A stretch of 64,000 bases of DNA from the NCBI GenBank assembly GCA_026120185.1, contig JANUWF010000008.1, positions 992,001 through 1,056,000 of the forward strand. Reading direction: 5' to 3'. Shown here piece after piece: positions 11,416 to 22,852 of this stretch. The notes beneath the pieces are model-generated. The model worked only from the letters and a program-made list of their open reading frames with translations, was not told the origin of the DNA and made no database searches. The first letter of the stretch is position 1. Each line of letters starts with the position of its first letter. Source of the DNA: Voacanga thouarsii (Eukaryota > Streptophyta > Magnoliopsida > Gentianales > Apocynaceae). The translations under genes and the position numbers were made by a program.

Positions 11416-12973
11416 TGACAAAGGCAAATCACATACATATTTTTTAGTGTTTTTTTCATTTAATTATAATAAATTATTCTTTAAATCACCACTCACCACA
11501 TCCTTTTCATCTTCTTTTTGTAGAAAATAAAGGAAATGCCAATTGAAGAAAATAAAGTTGAAAAGAAGGAAAACAAAGTAGAAATAAAGGACCATTGAAG
11601 AATTGCACAAGACGTAGCCTAGAGCAAGAAAAGGAGGGTTCCCTAGGCTGGCTAGCATTTTTTGTATTTTATATGTTTCAAAATTCTGGCAGCCCAAGGA
11701 AGCTTAACTTTCCTGGGCCACCTAGTTGTGTTTGTATATGTATATGGTATAGTTAGGTGGCAGCACTAGCTTCCCTGGGCTGCCTAGCTATGTGTGTGAA
11801 TGTATATTTATGTAGTAGGTGGCAGCCCAGGGAACCTAACTTCCCTTGGCCGCCTAGTGTTTATATGTATATGTAGTATTTTTTTTAGTGGCGGCCCAGT
11901 TAAGCTTAACTTCCTTTGACCGCCTACTTCATTCTTATTTGCGCCTAGCCAGGAACTAGGCGGCCTAAGGAAGTTTCATGACCTTAGGCCGCCTTGTTTC
12001 CACTTCCCTAGACTACCTAGTTGCACAAATTCACGCATTTTTAGTGCATTTTCTAAGTTATTTTTACTTTATAAATACCCCATTATAAACCCTAAATACT
12101 CATCCTTAGTTGGCTAGCAACCAAGAGATCCCTCAGGGAGCTCAAAAGATTCACCAAGGAAAGGAAGATCATGGAGACACAAGGAGATGAAGAAGGGGTT
12201 ATAGAAGGAAATCCAAAAAAGAAGAAGTTCAAGATCTTATCTATGAGTGAAGTCCACTCTTTTTCTTTGTATTACACTTTACAATGTTGAGATTTATATT
12301 ATTTTAATTGTATTTGAGGGATGAACCCTAACTTATGTTCTTGTATTGAGTTGTTAATATGATTTATTAAATTCTTAATCTTGTGTTTGACTACTTTAGA
12401 TTGATTATTTGGGTTTGGTTGATTTATTCAATTGATTGGTTTGCACTTAATAATTTTGAGAGATGGGGTTAGAAGTTGAATACCAAATTAATTAGTTCAA
12501 TGGTTATTTTCTTTTGATTAACTCGAAAGAAAGGTTAAAGGATTAGAACTTAGTAGTCAATGGAATTTCAATATTGACTAGAGATAAGGATATTAAGACT
12601 TCTAGGTACCTTTTGGGTGATGAGTAAGTGTAATGCTTCCTTGGATTAGGTTGGTTAGGTAGAAATACCAATTAATTGGGCCTTATGAAAGAAATCTCAT
12701 AACGAAAGAGAGAGAGAGAGGTTTATTCTTAAAAACTGATACCGGTACTCAAGTTAGAATTTGATGAACTTAGTGGTGATCTTTTTACTTGACATGTTTT
12801 GGGGGGATTTCTTTTTGTACATGGCATTTCTCGTATTCTTACTCCTAGACAATCCTTGTGACTTTTCTAGTATGGATCTAACATATCCTCTATGGTAATA
12901 GTTTAGTTTAGTGTAGTTAGTTTTATATACTTTACCTTTTTATTTATTTTGGCTAGACAATGAAAGTAGCTAT
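11416..12973 (+). mobile_element. LARD-1: 3' LTR, right end missing
   Basis: The direct repeat of 7192-8819, starting TGACAAAGGC after the polypurine tract. It matches the 5' copy up to about 12960 (TGGCTAGACAATGA) and is then interrupted by the SIRE-like LTR at 12974. The last 170 bp or so present in the 5' LTR never reappear further on. Confidence 0.75.
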
Positions 12974-14289
12974 TGATAAAACCTTAGAGGGGGATGAATA
13001 AGGTTTATAGCAAATAAATGCAAATTAAAAATTTGATGTCTTTTGAGAAGGACAAATTGAGTGGCAGATTTGTTTCATAGCTTTAGGAGAGCAGACAAGA
13101 TCTTTTAAATCAGTACAGAATGATGAGAGGATGGTATGAAATAAAGATGGGTAGCTGAGCTATCAATGACAATCTTACTACAGAATCTAAGAGTCTTAAA
13201 TGAATCCACTAATTTTAGAAAAAAAGATACAGCATTTAACATTTGAGAACCAGCAAAAATGCAATAAAGAAATTTAGGCAAACGGCACATGAAAAGACTC
13301 AAGGATTTATAGTGGTTCGATTTTTAAATGATCTACTACTACCTTAAGTTCTCACTTAAGGATTTCAACACCACTCACTAAAACTTTTTTCCAAATTAAT
13401 GGTGGTAGGCAACACCAATCTTACACAAGAGGATCACCACACTTAGTTTTACACCCAACCTCTTTAAACACAACAATCAAGGCTCACCCTAACTGGATTT
13501 TACTTCCTTAACCCTGATACAAAGCGGATTTAAGAAAGAGTATAGAGATAGCTCAAAATTTGAGCAAAATATGAATAACTAAACACCAATACTTTTTTCC
13601 TTTGGAACACTTTTATTTCACCTTAAAGCACAAATAAAAAGGGATATTTTTGTATTCTAAAGTGTAAGAATATTTCTGAGAGAGATAGCACTATAATCTA
13701 CTTCAAAATCGAGTTTTAGAAGCTTTTATAATAGCAAAAAATGAAGTCCCAACGCTAGTAATGGCTAGTTACTTCTGTCAGAATTTTTAAGGTTTTGGAT
13801 TCACATAGTGGAAGGATGTGCGTCCAAAAGGTGAGTCCAAAACGACATTTTAAGCAAACCGATACATTTTGAAAAATGTTTCAGATCATAGGATGATGTT
13901 TTGGATTCAGAGGTCCATCCAAAAATACTTCAACCCAAAAATCTAGATTTAGAAATATCATTTCCTTTTAAAATTATTTTTAAGTGCTTCAAGGTAAAAC
14001 AAATAGAAAATAAGGTAAAGAGATAAAGAAATTTACAAGTAATACCTTAATACAATTCCTAGTCTATAATTCTTCTCAAGGGCTTCTCGGTATGCAATCT
14101 CTTAACTTTGTCTTATACTTGATCATTCACGCTTGGATTCTATTACTTAAGAGTTGTTTAGCAGTCTCATTAGCATGCCTTAAAAGAACTGAAGTCAAAT
14201 ATGTCCTATCACATATAGATTACACATGTTAGTCCATATCAATATTTGTTCTAAATCAAAACACAGGAGAATGCCTTTCGGGCGAACAA
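12974..14289 (-). mobile_element. SIRE-like copia element: 3' LTR
   Basis: On the minus strand the LTR starts TGTTCGCC directly after a polypurine tract (AAAAAGGGGGAG, 14291-14302) and ends in CCCCCTCTAAGGTTTTATCA. The 'CTAGAGGGGG..GAATAAGG' edge and the nearby CTCCCCCTTTTTG are characteristic of SIRE/Maximus LTRs. Length is 1316 bp. The matching 5' LTR is not in the window. Confidence 0.8.
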
Positions 14290-15551
14290 TCTCCCCCTTT
14301 TTGAATGATGACAAGCTTGATGGGATTGTGGCACCAAAAAATAATAATATAGACAGTATGGGCATGTTTGACATAGAGAAATAATAATATTTTTAACTAA
14401 AATACATTCTCTCATTATAAGACTCGAAGAGTGCTTATAAGATTAAGATAAGGAAAAATTAATTATGGTCTCATAAACATAGCTCAATGAGCCTATGAAC
14501 CCAACCAACCTCCTTATCTTCCTTCCTTCCATAAATAGGACTATTTCTTATAGAAATAGCCAAATAATGGTCACAAAAAATATGTAAGTATTACATGAAG
14601 AAGAGCAGAAGATAAACTATCAATAGCAATACTCCCCCTATGTATGTGCATATATGAGCAGTAGATAAAAAGATACTAATGATGAAGTGAGTTAAAAAAC
14701 TAACTGGGATTTGAGATTTTGGACTTCCAAATTGTGCATCCAAAATAGGTTAAAATAAGACAGAAGATCACTTGTTATAAAAGTTGTTTTGGACTAGTGT
14801 TTTAGATTAACAAACCGATGATCCAAAACTCCCCCTGTGTTTCTGCTTGGTAAAAGAGAATTTTTACAAAGATAGATCAATGGTTTTCAACCAAACCCAA
14901 TTTTCTCAAGGTATTTCAACACAAGGAATTTTTTGTGCAACTAAAAAGAAACAACACAATTTTCATAAGCATGTACTTAAATATCCTCATCATCCAAATA
15001 TTTGGCATAATGCGCATCATAGCCATTATCATTATCACTTTTGACAAAGCTAAGGCACAAAACAGATTTCAAGTTCTCAATCCATATTTATGAGGATAAA
15101 GATAGCGAGAGAGATATCATTCAACTAAATCACAATAGAATAAGACCAAAACTTACAAGCATAATTTTTATATAACCATAATGCCATTTCCTCAACCCAT
15201 ATAACCTGAGTTATAATCCATAAATATAACCCAAGTCATAATCCATAATTCATATAGTGTATCACAATCCATATAGTCACAATTCATATAGTGCATATCA
15301 CAATTCATATAGTGCATATTTATTTCTCCCCCTTTGGCATCAATAAAACAGAGTACAGCAGAAGAGAAGCAGTAAGGAGTGAATCAAGAATTAAAATAGG
15401 AATAGAGTAAGCATATTATTAAAGGATCAATAGGATTGTTAGTTCAAGAGTAAGATTGTTCATGCAGAAAAAATAAAGCATAAGTTATAAAATTGTTCAT
15501 CCGAGTGAATGTTGCATAAAAAGGCAATAGGCAGTAGCCATCATGTGCAAA
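14290..15551 (-). other. SIRE-like element: non-coding stretch between extra ORF and LTR
   Basis: It begins with the polypurine tract at 14291-14302. The remaining 1.2 kb is A/T-rich with repeated phrases such as 'atccaaaac' and 'cacaattcatatagtgcata' (15240-15320, a short tandem repeat). I see no coding homology. Confidence 0.6.
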
Positions 15552-17198
15552 TCAGGAAATGTGAACGATCTCTGGCTTAGTGCTAGCACTCTTCTTGGAA
15601 TGTTGTCCAACAATTCTGTTGAACTTTCTCTTGACGACCACATGTTTCATTCTGTGCCCCGATGAGCTACCCGGTGGAATTGGCTTGTCCTTTGTAGCGG
15701 TAGCTAGATCAACAAATGGTGCAGCAGGCATCATTTCAATTGGTTGGGGTGGAATTTGTTCAACCACGGGTGCTGTAGTGGGTGGAGCTGGAACTTCTTC
15801 AGTGGCAACTTTCTCAGTTTTAGGGGGTGTCCAGAATCCTTTGCCGGCTCATCTTTGTGTTGCGGTGGAATGACTTGCTTGTCGGAGACTCTTTCAGTAG
15901 TCTTTTTCACTTTTTTCCCCTCCATATTACTCAATTGATTTCCCAAGTTTTGTAGTTCAATGTTAACTTCTGTGATAAATCCATTACACTTTTCAGACAA
16001 AATATTTAAAGTATTCAAGATGCTTTAAGTTAGTCCACTCTCCTCAGTCCTCTACTTGCCTTTATTGGAGGATTCCTCTGCTATTTCAACCTTTCGTTTT
16101 GTTCTTGTTGAGGTAATAGGTGTAGTTTTCTTTCTTTCGGCCTTGATTTTGATCAACTTCTCCCTTTCCTCATCTGACACATCCCTAAGCAAAACCCATT
16201 TATTGTTCACTTGTACAAACCCCATTTTTTCAAAAGACTTTATGCTGTAGACATTAACCTTGAGGTGTCTAGAGGTACTTGCACTGAGATTCACGTTGAA
16301 GTATTTGAAAACCTTTGTCAAGAGATTTCCATAAAGTAGGACCTTGTTAGAAGTGTTTCTCGATTGAAGCATCAGTTTCACAGTCAGAAAGCCAAAACTG
16401 ATCTGTCTTCCTTCCGATGGTGCCAATAACAGTATCATTTATATGATATTTACAGATGTTTTATGCCCAAAGCTTGGTGCCATCATGGTAGATACCATAT
16501 GGTGCAGAATTCCTCCAAAACCATTTAGCCACTTCGAATTTCGGTCATTTGAATTTTTAAAACTCCTCCCTCTATGAAACTTCTCTTCAAACCTTCCCAA
16601 ATCAAATAGGTCCAATTCTTCTAGAAATTTGTTCATTTTAAAAAAATTAGATTCCTCCATCTCTGACTCCAAAAATTTAATTCAGCATTCTACAATCAAA
16701 TTCCATGTTTAAACAGCCTACTCTAGAGGTGTACCATAGAACCATAAATCCCCCACCATTCTCCTTAATCCTTCATTTTCTTAAGTTCAAATAAAATTCT
16801 CAAACCAGTGTGGTGTATAATTTTTCATCTACCAACAGCAAAGCTCCCCAACCAAGTGTCTCAAACATATTCAAGATATCAGCAAAATTTAAAAAGGCCT
16901 CAGCATCAATGCGGTATCCAGAGACAACAGTTCTATTTCTCAATTGACAGTCATTAAACTCAGATCCACAATTCAAGTCAAGAAATTAGGGTACCAATGT
17001 TTTAGGGCTTTCCTGTACAAAAAGCTCTTATGATGAGTCAGACTGCAAAGTTGTTTCTTTAGTAATAATCTTCTTCCTTTTTTGTTTGACGGCATGTTAG
17101 GTGTCCACAACAGACTTAGTTTTTTCTATTTCTTTACCTTTTGAGTTCTTATTTGTCTTTAATTTACTTCCCTTATTTGATTTTGGTAGTTTTGCCAT
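15552..17198 (-). pseudogene. Extra ORF downstream of pol in SIRE-like element ('putative plant transposon protein' type)
   Basis: A decayed reading frame on the same strand as pol and 3' of it. It probably starts at the ATG ending at 17198 (MAKLPKSNKGSK, a lysine-rich start). Recognisable blocks are 'GWGALLLVDEKLYTTLV' followed by EFYLNL near 16780-16850, 'HHMVSTMMAPSF' and 'ILLLAPSEGRQISFG' (16370-16510), and 'LLYGNLLTKVFKYFNVNLS' (about 16290-16350), ending in a basic, proline-rich tail. This order (GW..L, VREFYxNL-like block, LPYGxxLTxVFxxFGV-like block) is known from plant proteins annotated as putative plant transposon protein (Pfam Transposase_32 type). Its position equals the env-like/extra ORF of SIRE elements. 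At least four stops or frameshifts. Function unknown; family assignment is from memory of the motifs. Confidence 0.6.
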
Positions 17199-17713
17199 GG
17201 CAGTAGCGAGAAGAATATGTGAAATTTTTGTTTCAGTGAAGAAGATGAGATACGAAGAGAGAGAGAGGTAGAGAGATCAAAGGCGGTTTCAGATTTCAAG
17301 AAGAGAGAGAAATAGCCTTTTTGATAAGCCATTTTTTTGTGATTTCCCAGGTACTTGAGTAGATAAGTACAATTAAGTACCCTCAACAGAGATTTCATTA
17401 GAGATAGGGTAAGCTTCTCTCTTTGAAAAGCACGGACATTTTGAAAATTCAAAAAGGGAATTTTGGACTCAGACATTTTTTTCATCCATTTTTTTTTTTT
17501 AAAAAATGTGGGCTTTTTACAATTCTGGGCTTCTGCTATTTTGGACTTAGAGTAAGTCCAAATTTATTCATCCAAAAACAGATCAAGAGATATTCTATCG
17601 AAGGGGTTTTAGATTCATGTTTCTGAGATGTTGCATCCAAATCACTATCTGAAACTGTGTAACTTCAGAAGTTCTACAAGAATAAACAAACAAATCCTTA
17701 GCAAATTTGTTAA

Positions 17714-18240
17714 TTACATAATTTTGGTAATTCCCAAACCTCTTTGTAGATGATTAAATCTATCTTCGGCCAAAGGTTGAGTGAAAATATCTACAAGTTG
17801 TTCATCAGTTGGAATATATTCCACACACACATCACCTTTAAGCACATGATCTCTAATAAAATGATGTTTAATTTCAATGTGCTTAGTTCTAGAATGTTGG
17901 ATAGGATTCTTGGTCCGATTAATAGCACTAACATTGTCACATAAGATAGTCACGCAATTAAAATTTAATCCAAAGTCAAGCAAAGTATTTTTCATCCACA
18001 AAATTTGTGCACAGCTCCCTGCAACAATTGTATTCTGCCTCAGTTGTTGAGAGAGAGACACAACTTGCTTCTTTCTATACTAAGAGATAAGAGAGTGTCC
18101 AAGAAATTGACAATGTCCACTGTTGCTTTTTCCCTCAACTTTACATCTGGCATAGTCGGCATCCGTGTATCCTATAAGATCAAATGAATTAGTTCATGGA
18201 TACCATAAACTATAATCGTATATTCTGATTAAGTATCTAA
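17714..18240 (-). pseudogene. SIRE-like element: RNase H remnant
   Basis: The C-terminal part of pol. 'GYTDADYARCKVEGKS' is encoded near 18130-18180, then 'DFGLNFNCVTILCDNVSAIN' (17930-17990), HSRTKHIEIKHHFIRDHVLKG, EYIPTDEQLVDIFTQPLAED and a stop after 'GITKIM' (17714). The block HHFIRDH..KGD..EYIPT is typical of SIRE/Maximus. Stops split it from the RT part. Confidence 0.85.
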
Positions 18241-19350
18241 TGATACATTTTACAGCACATAGATAAGATTTCTTTAGACACGATTGAAATCTAAAACAAA
18301 GACATATTGAGAACATAATGTCGAGTCGGCTAGCCATAAATAGAGGAGAGTTTCGATCAGACCTCTATATTTCGATTCATCCACTTTCTTACTTTTTTCA
18401 TCTTTATCGAGCTTTAACGATGTGCTCATAGGTGTACTTATGTCTTTTTTATATTCATACCAAACCTTTTGAGTAGTCCCTTGGCATACTTAGCTTCATT
18501 TAAGAAGATCCCATCTTTAGTTTACTTGATTTCAAGACCAAGGAAGAAATTAAGTTCTCCCATCATATTCATTTCAAACTCTTGTTGCATTATTTTGGAA
18601 AAATTCTTGCACACGGAATCATTAGTAGCTCTAAAAATAATATCATCAATATATATTTTCACAATTAAGATATCATTAGAATTTTTAGATTTGATAAATA
18701 ATGTGTATCAATTAAGCCTCTTGAAAATCTTTTTGAAAGAAGAAAAATACTAAGCCTTTCATACCATGCTAGAGCTTGTTTTAAACCATAAAAGGCTTTA
18801 GAAAGTTTAAAGACATGGTTTGGAAAAACGTTCATGAATAAAACCAAGAGGTTACTCCACATATACTTCTTCTTCAATAAAACCATTTAAGAAAGCACTT
18901 GGTAGAGCATAAAACCTTTGAAAGATGCAAAAGGAAGTAACATTCTTATTGACTCTAACTGAGCAACGGGAGCAAAAGTTTCATCATAATCAATGCCCTC
19001 TTCTTCATTGAATCCTTCAGCAACTAATCTGGCTTTATTTCTAATAACACCATGCTCATCAAGTTTGTTTCTGAAAACCCACTTAATACCAATTATGGAA
19101 TGATCAACTGGTCTAGGAACAAGCTTCCAAACTTGATTTTTTTCAAATTGATTTAGCTCTTCTTGCATGGCCATAATCTAAAATTCATTATGTAAAGCTG
19201 CATCAATGCATTTAGGTTTAGTACTAGGAAGTAGAGCAAAATTATTAACAAAATACCGCCTAGTTTTGACTCTGCAGCTAGGATCACCAATGATCTGTTC
19301 TTTTGGATGGATAGTTTTGTACTTCCAATCTTTAACAAGACTTGATTCAT
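18241..19350 (-). pseudogene. SIRE-like element: reverse transcriptase remnant
   Basis: Starts with 'ELNQFEKNQVWKLVPRP' and IGIKWVFRNKLDEHG (19020-19160), then ARLVAEGFNEEEGIDYDETF and 'LESIRMLLPFAS', a frameshift near 18890, 'SKAFYGLKQALAWYERL' and the catalytic YIDD (18643-18654) followed by 'IFRATNDSVCKNF' and 'LNFFLGLEIK'. Motif order and spacing are those of a normal copia RT. The frame is broken at least twice. Confidence 0.85.
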
Positions 19351-19556
19351 GGGCTCTTCAGTCCTTTGTTTTCTTCAGCTTGTTATTCTTCTAATTCCTT
19401 TTATTTGGTATAAATATCAAGTGACAGAGCCTTGTGCTTCTCATTACTCTTTTCTTTTATGATTCCTACATCATCATAATCATTTCTAGAAGAATATATA
19501 TTTGATTCATCAAACACAATATGTATAAATTCTTCCACACATAGAGTTCTTTTATT

Positions 19557-20386
19557 CTACACTCTATATGCCTTTTTGTTGGAAAAGTATCCAAGAAATA
19601 TAGCATCATCAGATTTGCTATCAAATTTTCCAAGTCTGTCTCGAGTATTCAGGACAAAACATTTGCACCCGAAATTTTTAAAGTAGGAAATAGATGGAAC
19701 TTTATCAAATATGAGTTCAAATGGAGTTTTTCTTAGGAAAGGTCTTAGCATAACACGGTTAATAATGTAGCCGGCTGTATTTATGGCTTCAGCCCAAAAA
19801 TATTTTGGAAGAGAGTTTTCAAAAAGCATTGATCTTACCATTTTTTGCAGGGTTCTATTTTTTTTTTCTCAACCACACCATTTTGTTGAGGAGTTTTTGC
19901 TGATGAAAAATTGTGTGAAACACCACTTTCATCACAGAATATTGTAAAGTCATGGTTGTGATCTCTACCATTGTCACTTCTAATTGAAATTAATTTGCAA
20001 CTAAAGAAATTTTGAATATGTTTGGTTAGTTTTGAAAATTTAGAGAAGGCTTCATCTTTTTGTGTGAGAAATAAAGTCTACGTGAATTTTGAGAAATCAT
20101 CCACAATTACATAGGCATACCTCTTATCACTAAGACTAGTAGTCCTCATAGGTCCAAACAAATCCATGTGTATGAGTTCAAGAGGTTTTGATGTTAAAAT
20201 CATTTTATTGGGTTTAAAAGAGGTTTTGGTTTGTTTTCCAAATTGGCAAGTATCACGCACCCGGTTTTTATCAAATCTCATTTTGGACAATCCTCTAACA
20301 AGCTCTTTTGAGGATAATATGTTTAGCAAATAGATAGATATATGACCTAACCTTCTATGCCAAATGTAGCTATCATTATCATTCAT
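19557..20386 (-). pseudogene. SIRE-like element: GAG-pre-integrase and integrase remnant
   Basis: 'SYIWHRRLGHISIYLLN' (20325-20375) is the GAG-pre-integrase motif. 'PLELIHMDLFGPMRTTSL' and 'YAYVIVDDFSKFT' (20078-20190) are the start of the integrase core with its first acidic residues. 'LPKYFWAEAINTAGYIINR' and 'FKNFGCKCFVLN' (19640-19820) are its end. The middle part (19845-20075) is frameshifted but still readable in pieces. Confidence 0.85.
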
Positions 20387-21251
20387 GGAGGGGCATCTAA
20401 TATCATGAGCAACAAGATCATCAAGTTAAAGTATATATACATTTCCAACACGGTTAGCACAAAAAATAGTCGTATTGTTGGAACTATCTATGATGATGCA
20501 AGAACCTTTTTTTAAAAATAACTTTGCAGCCATTATCACATAGTTAGCTGATGCCAAGTAGGTTGTACTTTAATTCATCAATGAATAGTACTTGTTTGAT
20601 AATGGTAGACTATCCCTTACTAATATTACCTATGCCAAGAATCTTTCCCTTTTTTTGGTCTCCAAAAATGATGAATCCATCATTTATGACTTGAATGTTT
20701 TTCAGTAGTCCAGCATTTCCAATCATGTGCCTAGAGTATCCATGTCCAAAAATCACTTTGTGGAGCTCATCTTGTCCAATTAATGTTCTTTATCCTCCAT
20801 GGCCATAAAGCAAATGTTCATTTTTTTTCATTTTTAGAATCACAGTTTCTTTAGTCTTGGATTCAGCTTGAACCCAAGTCTCAATCAACCCTTTTTCTTT
20901 CTTTATCTCCATGTCTTTCTTCTTCTTTTTGAATTGCTTAGCCTATTTTTCTTTTGCTACTAGACAGTCAGCAATGAAGTGCTCCGTGATTTTACATTCA
21001 AAACATTGAGGCTTAAGGGAAGATGTTTGTCCCTTCTTTTTAATAAACTTCTTACCCCTTTTGAAATGGCCTTTTTTGAACATTTTTTAAAATTTTTTGG
21101 CAACCATAGCCAACTCTTCTGTATCCAAATCAGTACTATCATTACTATTAGTTTGATCACTGTTAGCTTCTTTATCAACTGCTTTTAAGGCAGTTCCTCA
21201 TTTGCCTTTGTCATCATCATCATGCTCTTGAAACCTTTTAAGTTTTATTTC
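20387..21251 (-). pseudogene. SIRE-like element: end of gag (zinc knuckle) and protease remnant
   Basis: A CCHC zinc knuckle, CFECKITEHFIADC, is encoded at 20964-21006, flanked by lysine-rich sequence as usual for the nucleocapsid end of gag. The protease site at about 20721-20758 reads 'GHGYSRHMIGN', where the catalytic DSG has been lost. Then come 'VLFIDELKYNLLGISQL' and the linker to integrase. The gag stops abruptly at 21251, where the LTR of copia element 2 begins; the rest of gag and the 5' LTR are not found on the other side. Confidence 0.75.
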
Positions 21252-22832
21252 TATAGAGATTCAGCCATGCAAGAGCATACATGCAGTGGAAAATAAAAAC
21301 TGAAATCCCTCCCAAAGATCACATGTTTGTCAATTAAAATGGGTAAGAAAGTAAGTAACGAGATACCTGTTGTAGCCTTCATAAAAAACTAAAAAAAAAA
21401 AAATCTTTGGTTCTGAACTACTGCGATCACAATGGCAACTGTTTTGTGATTGGTTGCTCATGGCAGCCACTAAAGTCTAAACAAGGACTGCCTCTAACAG
21501 TATCCACACGAGGGACTCAAGGAAAAACAAATAACGCTCTCTGCTAGAAGAGTCTTTGCGGCTAGGGTTTAATTTCTTAGAAGAAGAAGGGAAACCATCG
21601 TTTAAATAAAAGAATTAGAATTCTTTAATTGTAATTGGAACCTGCAAATTCTCACAATTATAATTTGGCCCAAAATTATAACTAATTATAATTTGACCAC
21701 AGAAATTTCTTCTTCTCACAATTAATCCCATAATATTATCAAATAACACATTGAGTAGTGAATCCTCTATTATGTATGACCTATTAGGTTTTCCAGTCTA
21801 TTGGTAGTGAGTATAAATTAATCCAAACGTCTTTGAGATTAATAATCCTTAATTATTTAGAATTAACCTATTAATTCTACATAGGATTGGTTTATTAATT
21901 TATCAATTAATTCTAACAACACATCATGACCACCTAAGAGTCCAAAAATTTAAGTGGCTTGACATGAACCCTTCAATAACAAATTATAGTGCAATAAATT
22001 CCTTTCGCCATATAATAACTTATTCGGTTTAGAGTACGTAATTAGTGTCAACTCCTTCCAAAATATAAATTAATTTGACTCGAATATAATAGTACTTGTA
22101 CCAGAAATCCACTACTCTACGTGTGTATTAATTGGAACTATTTCCAATGTACAATCACCTTGGCCAAGGATTTCACGAATAGTAATTTCAACAAGTGATC
22201 ATGAGATATTCGCATCTACAATTAGGAGTGGTGAATCCTTTATTTACCCTATCAGCTACTTTCGTTTACCTCACATTGTACCCAATATCCATCCCATAGG
22301 CAGCCCTCGATTTGGCTCCAAAGATTGGAATTAAAGTACAATGCTCAACAAACAAAGTACCTTGGAGATCTCAAGTCTAAGGATACTTGAACGTTTGCTA
22401 TAGCAAGATTCTATCACTGGCACTACATAGTTATCCATGTGATTATCTTATAGTCAGGTCATTCAATATACTTGTTCTATTAACAAGTATCTACATGTTA
22501 ACTTTGAGTATCACAATACTCATGGATGTGAGAACCACCACCTGATTAAATCAAGAAGTCTAACATGTGCTAGTTTTAACGCATTAATGAGGTTCTATCT
22601 CATTAATGCTACAGCTAGAGATTATTTAAGAACTAACATAATATAGTGTAGTAGGAATCTCATATCATGATCTCTATTATGATTTCCTTAATGCAGTGTT
22701 GTACTAGGGACTTTATCTAACAGTTATTTTACATGAAAGTAAAGAAGATAAACTGAAAGATAAATAATGCCTTATTTTATAATACAAATGTGTCATATAT
22801 AAATTATATTTGATTACCTCTAGGGCACAACA
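21252..22832 (-). mobile_element. Copia element 2: 3' LTR
   Basis: On the minus strand it starts TGTTGTGCCCTAGAGGTAAT after the polypurine tract (CAAGTGGGAGTTTG, about 22840-22853) and runs 1.58 kb. It is homologous to 4140-5856 and 54742-55929. The left edge is fixed by alignment to 54742 and by the point where SIRE-like gag begins. Confidence 0.75.
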
Positions 22833-22852
22833 ATAACAAACTCCCACTTGTA

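Noticed and set aside
15580..15938. Plus-strand frames over 15580-15938
   Set aside because: Shadows of the minus-strand extra ORF of the SIRE-like element.
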